Assembly: GCA_035578155.1 (NCBI GenBank)
Contig: JAPWDM010000003.1
Coordinates: forward strand, 18,068,916-18,132,915
DNA from: Brachynemurus nebulosus
Taxonomy: Eukaryota > Arthropoda > Insecta > Neuroptera > Myrmeleontidae
Direction of reading: 5' to 3'
Length of the DNA stretch: 64,000 nt
Shown here one piece after another: positions 60,422 through 64,000 of this stretch. Position 1 is the first letter of the stretch. The number at the start of each line of letters is the position of its first letter. The position numbers and the translations under genes are program-made. The notes beneath the pieces are model-generated. The model did no database searches. It was given only the letters and a program-made list of their open reading frames with translations, and was not told the DNA's origin.

Positions 60422-61155
60422 CTATGCAATTATTAATACCATATAGATACCTACGGATCCTACAGTGTACATAAATATAGAAATAATAAAATGTTAATAA
60501 AAAAAATGTTTTATTCATTTATTTATTTTTTAATTGAAGTAGGTACTTTATGAAAAATTCATTTTGGTTAGTTTTAAAATTAATAATTTTTCTTCCAATT
60601 TTTCTTCCAAAAGAAAACATTTTGTTTTATAACAAAAATTCATGTTAAATCCTTATTCCACAAAAGTTGGATTTGTAATTTATTTTTATTAATTGTATTA
60701 ATATCATCGATAAAATATATAATTATTTCTCATTTATTAATTATAATATTTGCACATAAGATATAAAAAACATTTAAAAATATTTACAAAAATTTACAAA
60801 ATACACCAGGTGATCCACTAACTACAAGTAGTCTCTCGAATCAGTCAAGAGATTTTATAGTTAATCAGTCAATCTTATTGAACTTTATTTATCACAGTTC
60901 ATCCCGCCATATTTTCTTCGATATTTCACCATTAACGGTCAATACATAGCTCAAAATTGAACTGAATGAACTCAAATTGGTAAATAATTGAAAATTATCT
61001 TTTCAATAAAACAATGAATGTAAATATGATTAAAATGGATTCCAAATGTTATTTAAAATGAAAAGGCTTCTATGAGAGCCACAAATCAAATTAAATCACA
61101 CACAACCGCCTCCCGGCTACAACCGCCACACTACTGCAGCCGCCCCATTATACTA
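60422..61155. other. AT-rich stretch, nothing recognised
   Basis: No exon or repeat structure noted; 61085-61155 becomes GC-richer just before the MITE. Confidence 0.5.
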
Positions 61156-61157
61156 TA

Positions 61158-61622
61158 AAGCGGGTTCTACACGATGCTACGAACTTTCGTTCCTTCCAAC
61201 ATTCGATCGAACGTTTGAGGCAATTAAGTTCGATAGTTGGTGCGACGAATGTCTCTGCTACACGGTGAATCGAATGTTTGATCCAATACGAATGATGATG
61301 TGTTGGTACTCAGTGGACGACGCTGTTGTCTGTCTGATGTTATCTCTAATGTTATACACTGATGTTGTCTCTCTTCACATGAACGAGTCGTGCAGCTGCT
61401 GAGTCGAACCAACCAACGCAACCAACATTGACCTTCAAACGTTCGAAGCATCCCTTTGATTCGGTGCAAAAATACCGACATCGAACGGGACACGACCAAA
61501 TGCGAACGTTTGACGCTCGACATTGGACACTCGTAGGTTCGAACAACGGCTACACGATGCTATGAACCATCCAACGTCGAATGCTGGAAGGTGTTCGTAG
61601 CATCGTGTAGCAGCGGCTTAAG
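61158..61622. mobile_element. GC-richer TIR MITE, about 0.46 kb
   Basis: CTACACGATGCTACGAAC at 61168 and its inverse GTTCGTAGCATCGTGTAG ending near 61611 are the TIR core. A further CTACACGATGCTATGAACC lies at 61551 and CTACACGGTGAATCG at 61258. Variants of TTCGAACGTTTGA recur inside. The right end has TTAA (61618-61621), but the left equivalent is ATAA, so a TTAA target is only possible. The overlapping - strand frames (61224-61546) are incidental. Confidence 0.72.
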
Positions 61623-64000
61623 CTTTGAAAGAGTGGTAGTAGTACATCTTGAAGTATATTGCTCTTTCCTGTTCACACAGCTTGCACTGCACGTATATTC
61701 GAGTAGCTTCGGAACTCACTACTCTAATATTTCACTCTTTGATGAACATTATTCCGTGTGTACCTACATATCATATTTAATGCTATTTAAAATTCATAAC
61801 GAGCAAAATGTGTGTAAAGTGATATACTGTATATTTGCACTCAACAACCGACATTTGCTCAGTAGGGAAAACTTGGGTATATACAAACATGTCAGAAATG
61901 ACTCATACCTAACAAGAATATCTATTAAAATTATGTCAGGTTAAACTTTTACCATCATAAATAGAAAGAGCACCAAAAATAGGGTTTACGTGTTTATGCG
62001 TTTTTCCGAAATACGTGTTTTATTCAAGACATATAAAGAAGAAAAAAATTGAATAGATTATACTGCATTATTATTGATTGCAAATACTTTCTATATTTTT
62101 TTAATTTTATGTTTATTTCATCATAAAAATGTAAATTTACTTTTCGATAATGATTCATGTATTTTTCAGTATTTACTTAATTGGTAATTCAGTCATGTGT
62201 ATATTTGGTTACTCCCATTCTATATTTTTTATACATATTTCTGCTAAAGTTTTCTGGTTTGCCTGTGTTTATGAACGTTTGATTCTGTTTAAAAAAAAAT
62301 TCTGATCTGAATCAAGTTGTAATGAGAATGAGTTTGTTATTCGAAAGAAATGTTACAAAATTTTCCCAAATAATTGCACTATTTCACGATCAACTTCATA
62401 AGAACTAATTTGGATAACATCTTATAAAATTTCTGTATTTTATGACGCCATCAACTATATTTATACGTAATTGTTTCTTAGGTATAAAATCCACAATTAA
62501 GGTGACTAATTTTATTCTTTGTATTTATTAACGGTTTTTAGTATATTTCTTTTTATTTTTGATAAAATTGTTATAAGATTGTCTAATCATAGAGTTTGAA
62601 TATTCCGATAGTAGAAATGAATTCCATATCCATTTTCAGCCTCCTCCTCTCCTTTTTTTTGCAAAACCACTGTTTTCAATACCAAAAAGAGGATTGTCAC
62701 AAGCAAACAGACGGAAAAAAAATATCATTCTAATATTGATGTTAGTAATATTAATTCACAACTTTACATACTTATATATCCCAACAGAACTACCTTAAAA
62801 TAAATTTAATAACTCTTGTCAGCATTTTTCACATTTTTTTTTAAATTTATTTTTATCTTCAAATCCTACATATTTTTCACTTTATTATCCTGTTTCCAAA
62901 GATACAACCTCTATTAAAAAATCAAAAATAAGTCATGAGGAAAAATGAATAAAATATTTTTTATTAACATAAAAGAAGAATAAATTCACCTCAATTAAAA
63001 ATATTGTTTTAAATATTTATAGGTAAATTGCCTAACCGATTTTACAAAATTTCAATAATTTAATTTTCCAGTACATTAACCAGGATTAACATTACCGTAA
63101 TTTCTCGTAATAAAGTATAAATTTTTTAAACATAAATAACTCTTTGTATCTTGATATATTATTACGTGTAGGTATACCCACATACTTAATTTCAATTTAA
63201 AACTAAAAATTTCAACATGTAATTTTCAGTGAAAACAATTTATTTTCATTTTGGTGCGAAAGTGCGAAAAATAATTTATTTCCATTAAGTTGTATCAAAA
63301 ATTGTTATTGCAGATACTTATATGCTTCAAAAATAGTATCATTCACCTAAACAAAATAGTACCTACCTAACCAATTTATGTTGCTATTATCATTAGAGTA
63401 GGATCATTACTCTTGCTCACCGATATCCTCGTAAGATGTCAGAAATAATCGATTACTTCAATTTGATGTTATAGTTCAGGACATCACATCATGTGTATAA
63501 CAAAGAACAAAATCCCAAAAATTAGATTCACAACATTCTATATACAGCATCGGATTAACTAATACACAAAGAAGAAAAAAATTTAAAGTGTTACATCAAT
63601 TTAAAAAAAAAAAATTATTTCCTTTTTTGTGGGCTTAAATAATGTATTAACATTTGACTTGCTATGTTAGTATGTTTATTTAGATCAAATCTTGAAATCA
63701 AAATTTAGGCAACATTCAATTGAGCTAGAGGTTTCAAATTTTGCGTACGTGTATAATTTTGATGACAATGCAACATTGTATAGTTGGTTTTGTCCTAAAT
63801 TCCCTCAAAACTAAAATTGTTGATTTTTAGTCTTGTGCAACTTTTTGACATTCCGAACTGTCAAATATTGTCCATTGATTTTACATTGCAGTTTTTAGTT
63901 TCCATAGTTATGTTTGATTAGGATAAAATAACCGATTAGTAAAATATAGTTAAAAAATTATCTCTTTAATTATTTTTTTTAATTAATTGTGATCAGACTA
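61623..64000. other. AT-rich stretch without a recognised gene
   Basis: The frame 61591-61944 starts inside the MITE and has no domain. 62705-62790 is a diverged copy of the repeat at 500-590. Nothing else was recognised. Confidence 0.5.

Noticed and set aside
61224..61546. 99- and 64-residue - strand frames with Cys and Arg
   Set aside because: They lie within a TIR MITE and reflect its higher GC content; no domain.

Overview
This 64 kb window is AT-rich, intron-like and repeat-dense nuclear DNA from an animal, most probably an insect. The only host gene I can support is on the + strand. Two exons (3821-4072 and 9619-9869) join in frame and encode the middle of an RGK-family (Rad/Gem/Kir) small GTPase, ending just after the P-loop. 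The insect call rests on this insect-like RGK sequence and on the transposon families present: R4/Dong-type TAA-specific non-LTR elements, Penelope-like elements, a CR1/Jockey-like LINE tail, many TIR MITEs and CTAGCTGTTGCTCGCGACTT-type repeats. I cannot name the order. The exons use many CpG-containing codons, unlike their surroundings.

Layout. 1-3820: upstream intron, with a TIR element (587-1507) carrying a repeated CCGGGTCTAGACCCGG motif and a diverged fold-back family copy. 3821-9869: two RGK exons around a 5.5 kb intron holding a tRNA-like sequence, two small hAT-type MITEs with perfect 8-bp target duplications, and a 635-bp near-complete palindrome. After 9869 no further RGK exon was found, so everything to 64000 is probably a single intron of more than 54 kb.

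10.7-21.9 kb: a TTAA-bounded element, two head-to-head Penelope-like dimers each with 12-bp target duplications (13491-17537 and 20271-21847), an almost perfect 497-bp palindrome (15492-15988) and a fold-back element (18210-19362). 23.8-31.5 kb: a LINE tail followed by an array of R4/Dong-type elements on the - strand, every junction being a TAA/ATT microsatellite. The main copy encodes a 1130-residue protein (Myb-like, reverse transcriptase, zinc knuckle, restriction-like endonuclease) with a frameshift near its end. The last member (29939-31472) has no reverse transcriptase and contains serial hairpins separated by TATCACA motifs.

31.5-64 kb: mostly unassigned AT-rich sequence with two copies of a palindromic TA-flanked MITE, two distant copies of a ~31-bp minisatellite, a pogo-like element with a decayed zinc-finger remnant, a CAGGGGTC-ended element, two giant fold-back elements of about 2.4 and 2.1 kb, and a GC-richer MITE near 61.4 kb. 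The elements do not form a pathway. The biology is one conserved signalling gene whose introns have been enlarged by successive, often palindromic, insertions.
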